From CAYXVF01 sp964468125 (GTDB taxonomy: Bacteria; Myxococcota; XYA12-FULL-58-9; CAYXVF01): DNA of 32,068 nt. Position 1 is the first letter of the stretch; each line of letters opens with the position of its first letter. A model generated the notes under the pieces. The model had not been told where the DNA came from. It ran no database searches and saw nothing but the letters and a program-made list of their open reading frames with translations. A program made the position numbers and the translations under genes. This document shows positions 30,036 to 32,068 of the stretch, one piece after another. The stretch spans positions 1 through 32,068 of the forward strand of contig CAYXVF010000072.1 of NCBI GenBank assembly GCA_964468125.1, read 5' to 3'.

Positions 30036-31834
30036 GCGACGTCGCGAGACCGGGCCCGGCCGTAGAGGTCCATCGCTTCTTTCAGGGCGGCATAGGCGTC
30101 AACGACCCCTCCCGTCACAGAAAGGGACTCAAAGGGGACGAGCTCGCCCTTCTTGCCACCAGGCTTCTGCACCTGCAGACCCGGGAGCTTGCGTGTGGTT
30201 TTCATCAGGATCTTTCGAACCTCCCTGGGCTCGAGGTCCGGGTATTGGGAGAGCAGGAGTGCCGCGACGCCGGCAACGGTCGGTGCCGCCATACTCGTGC
30301 CAGAGAGCGCCCCGTAGCGCCATCGGCCTGCCTCGTCCTTTCCGGGCAACGCGGCGTGGACCTTCACCCCAGGAGCGAAGAGCTCCACGGTCCGCTGGCC
30401 AAAATTCGAAAAATAGGCCACCAGTCGATCGCCCAAATCCGCGGCCGAAGCTCCGACCGTGATCCAGTTCTCGAAGCGTTCGGTCTTCGAGTCGCCGATC
30501 CAAGGATTCGGATAGGTTGGGGTTTCATCCGTGTTCAGCGACTCGTTGCCCGCTGAGTGTATCAACAGTACGCCTCGCTCAGCCGCATGTGCGACCGCCT
30601 CGTCCACCGCAGCTTTTCCCGGAGACAATGATTTTCCAAAGCTCATGTTTATGATCTTCGCACCATTGTCCACCGCGTAGCGGATCGCGTTGGCGACGTC
30701 CTTATCCCACTCGTCGCCGTCCGGCACGGCCCGCAGGACCATGAGACGAACGTCGTGGGCGATGCCGTCGATGCCTTTTCCATTATCGCGGCTCGAGCCG
30801 ATGATGCTTCCCACATGGTTGCCGTGACGGGGGTTTGGACCGACAACGTCGTTGTTCCCGTAGCTCCGGTCAGTGAAGTCGAAGGGGTCGTCTCCGATGA
30901 TCTCTGCGCGCGGGTTAAAGTCCGTGTTGTACTGATAGTCGAGTCGCTCCTGCGCGCGTTCGATTCGGCTTCGCAGGGCAGAGACCGAATCCGCATTCGC
31001 CTCGCGCAGCGCCGCGAGCACGGAGGTCTTTGCGTTCGCGGCAGGAATGCTCGTCGGTTTGAACGCATCGAGGGTTTTCTCCGTGACTTTCTCGAAAGGC
31101 TGCCCCACCGCTCGAGCGATAGACGCATAGGCCGCACCAGCGGTGTCCAGGGCACGCTGAGCTTTGTTGATCGTTCGCTTCAGCTTGCGGCGTGCGCTCG
31201 TCACCTCGTGCTCGACTCTTACGAGCATCTGAGTGTCCTCCGGGGTCAAGGTCCCGGCGCTCTGCTTCAGCGCGCGAAGCCGCGCAAGCTCGCGGGTCAC
31301 CTCGAGAGGTGCCTTTTCGATGTTCACCGGCTCGCCGTTGGGGCCTACGGAACCGAGGAAATTCCAGCCGTGCACGTCGTCGATATAGCCATTGCCGTCG
31401 TCGTCGCGACCGGTTCCAGGGATCTCGCCGAGATTGACCCAGAGCCGGTCCTTCAAGTCCTCGTGGCGAATGTCGAGTCCGGAGTCGATGACCGCGACCA
31501 CGACCGGCTCAACGCCCTTTTCGACCAGTCCATCGGCGTAGGCACGATCAGCTCCGGTCCCTTGCAGTCCGCTCGAGGCCGGCGCTGCGTTTTGCCAGTT
31601 GTGCAGTCGCGCGTCTTCCGCGCTCTGGTGAACGGGAGCGGCACGGGGCGCAGGGCGGTCGGCGATCTCCGCGACGCCGGCGCCCGAATTCGCCTTCGCA
31701 AGCGGTGCATCGGACCCCGGCAGAGGCGGAGGCGCCTCGCCCGCAGCTCTTGCCATGGCGCACGCGAGCTCATAGCGCGCGCGCTCATAGGGGGACCTTG
31801 CAGCACCCGTGGCGCCGCCTTCGATGCACTTCAT
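30032..31834 (-). CDS. Subtilisin-like serine protease (S8) with large insertion
   Basis: A 600-residue S8-family protease. The triad is complete: Asp117 (VVVAVIDSGLDIRHEDL), His337 (RHGNHVGSIIG) and Ser514 (GTSMAAPTVAG), with oxyanion Asn430 (SAGNES). A calcium-type DDDGNGYIDDVHGWNFLG follows the Asp. Between Asp and His lies an insertion of about 160 residues (about 165-325), Lys/Arg-rich and helical, perhaps a regulatory or binding region. The N-terminus (MKCIEGGATGAARSPYERAR) has no signal peptide and an in-frame stop stands just upstream, so export, if any, is not by a normal signal. ATG 31834 follows AGGAG at 10-11 bases. It overlaps the helical protein gene by 4 bases. Substrate unknown. 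Confidence 0.88.
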   Translation of the reverse strand: MKCIEGGATGAARSPYERARYELACAMARAAGEAPPPLPGSDAPLAKANSGAGVAEIADRPAPRAAPVHQSAEDARLHNWQNAAPASSGLQGTGADRAYADGLVEKGVEPVVVAVIDSGLDIRHEDLKDRLWVNLGEIPGTGRDDDGNGYIDDVHGWNFLGSVGPNGEPVNIEKAPLEVTRELARLRALKQSAGTLTPEDTQMLVRVEHEVTSARRKLKRTINKAQRALDTAGAAYASIARAVGQPFEKVTEKTLDAFKPTSIPAANAKTSVLAALREANADSVSALRSRIERAQERLDYQYNTDFNPRAEIIGDDPFDFTDRSYGNNDVVGPNPRHGNHVGSIIGSSRDNGKGIDGIAHDVRLMVLRAVPDGDEWDKDVANAIRYAVDNGAKIINMSFGKSLSPGKAAVDEAVAHAAERGVLLIHSAGNESLNTDETPTYPNPWIGDSKTERFENWITVGASAADLGDRLVAYFSNFGQRTVELFAPGVKVHAALPGKDEAGRWRYGALSGTSMAAPTVAGVAALLLSQYPDLEPREVRKILMKTTRKLPGLQVQKPGGKKGELVPFESLSVTGGVVDAYAALKEAMDLYGRARSRDVA

Positions 31835-32022
31835 GCCTACTCACTCCTAGAACCCGTACGCCCCACGGCGCGACGGACGAGGCCGCCCGTCTAGCCGCTG
31901 CGCGCGACTCGCCGTGGAACGAACATCTGTGCCCATGACCTAGAAGACGCGCCGCGATGCCTAGCCTGTGCACCGTGACCGCTTCTGTTTGTTACTGGAG
32001 CCCCCCCATGCCCTGAGGGGAC

Positions 32023-32068
32023 TCATCGTTTATCGGAATCGCGGCGACGGCGTTGCTCGAAAAACCGC
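32023..32068 (-). CDS. Possible 3' end of a gene entering the window
   Basis: On the minus strand the edge of the window reads RFFEQRRRRDSDKR followed by TGA (32025-32023), a basic tail that could be the C-terminus of an upstream gene. The stretch is too short to identify. Between this and the protease start (31835-32022) I see no other gene; the protease promoter is probably here, but I cannot point to convincing -35 and -10 elements. Confidence 0.2.
   Translation of the reverse strand, partial: RFFEQRRRRDSDKR

Noticed and set aside
30755..31894. A 379-codon open frame on the plus strand, opposite the S8 protease
   Set aside because: It is antisense to a gene with a complete catalytic triad and its translation shows no recognisable motif; high GC makes such shadow frames common.

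Overview
The window is gene-dense, GC-rich chromosomal DNA. It most resembles Myxococcota or a related delta-proteobacterial lineage. This is inferred from family content only: lipoproteins with a Cys-rich head and an Asn-Gly-Asn-Thr repeat linker, an MglA-type GTPase, a PilZ protein, a J-like/HTH fusion protein next to a MinD/FlhG-type ATPase, and many small conserved genes of unknown function. I see no insertion sequence, integrase, phage gene, CRISPR array, rRNA or replication origin. Most of the window is ordinary core genome, and the interest lies in unusual domain combinations.

Layout. (1) 85-5926, minus strand: a compact run in transcription order of HNH nuclease, MinD/FlhG-type ATPase, J-like/RodZ-HTH protein, zinc-ribbon membrane protein with a pilin-like domain, 88-aa conserved protein, RluD-type pseudouridine synthase, TatA, and a protein with an ILEI/PANDER-like domain. 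Several of these genes overlap or lie within 10 bases of each other. (2) 6116-9683: alpha/beta hydrolase, an 83-aa protein, a small minus-strand membrane protein and RecJ. (3) 9684-12474: a probable frameshifted small gene, ArgF (minus), then CysM-type cysteine synthase coupled to a JAMM metalloprotease. (4) 12471-14725: two overlapping minus-strand lipoprotein genes. (5) 14838-19294: RarA (plus), then a minus-strand run of AmrS-type radical SAM enzyme, amidohydrolase and MiaE. (6) 19332-24959, plus strand: PilZ protein, DUF938 methyltransferase, membrane spermidine-synthase-like protein, stand-alone LeuA-type regulatory domain, six-helix membrane protein and zinc-ribbon protein. (7) tRNA-His at 25043-25119. 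(8) 25273-27645: conserved protein with a Pro-rich linker, MglA-like GTPase with a long C-terminal extension (minus), and a membrane protein. (9) 27649-31834, minus strand: subtilisin-like protease, helical protein and FadL-like outer-membrane protein joined by 4-base overlaps.

How the genes work together. Translational coupling through NTGA overlaps is common: 4277-4280, 18209-18212, 29004-29007, 30032-30035, plus the TGATG at 12047-12051. Four convergent pairs meet with overlapping or nearly touching stop codons, leaving no room for ordinary terminators. The strongest functional units are CysM with JAMM protease (protein-bound cysteine synthesis), the ATPase with its J-like/HTH partner (possible polarity or envelope positioning), and the protease with helical protein and outer-membrane barrel. 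The best candidates for undescribed biology are the ATPase/J-HTH/pilin-like cluster, the extended MglA-like GTPase with its convergent neighbour, the free-standing LeuA regulatory domain and the ILEI-like protein. All functional links beyond family recognition are inference. Starts were often re-chosen, because many open frames run upstream of the likely start and GTG or TTG starts are common.
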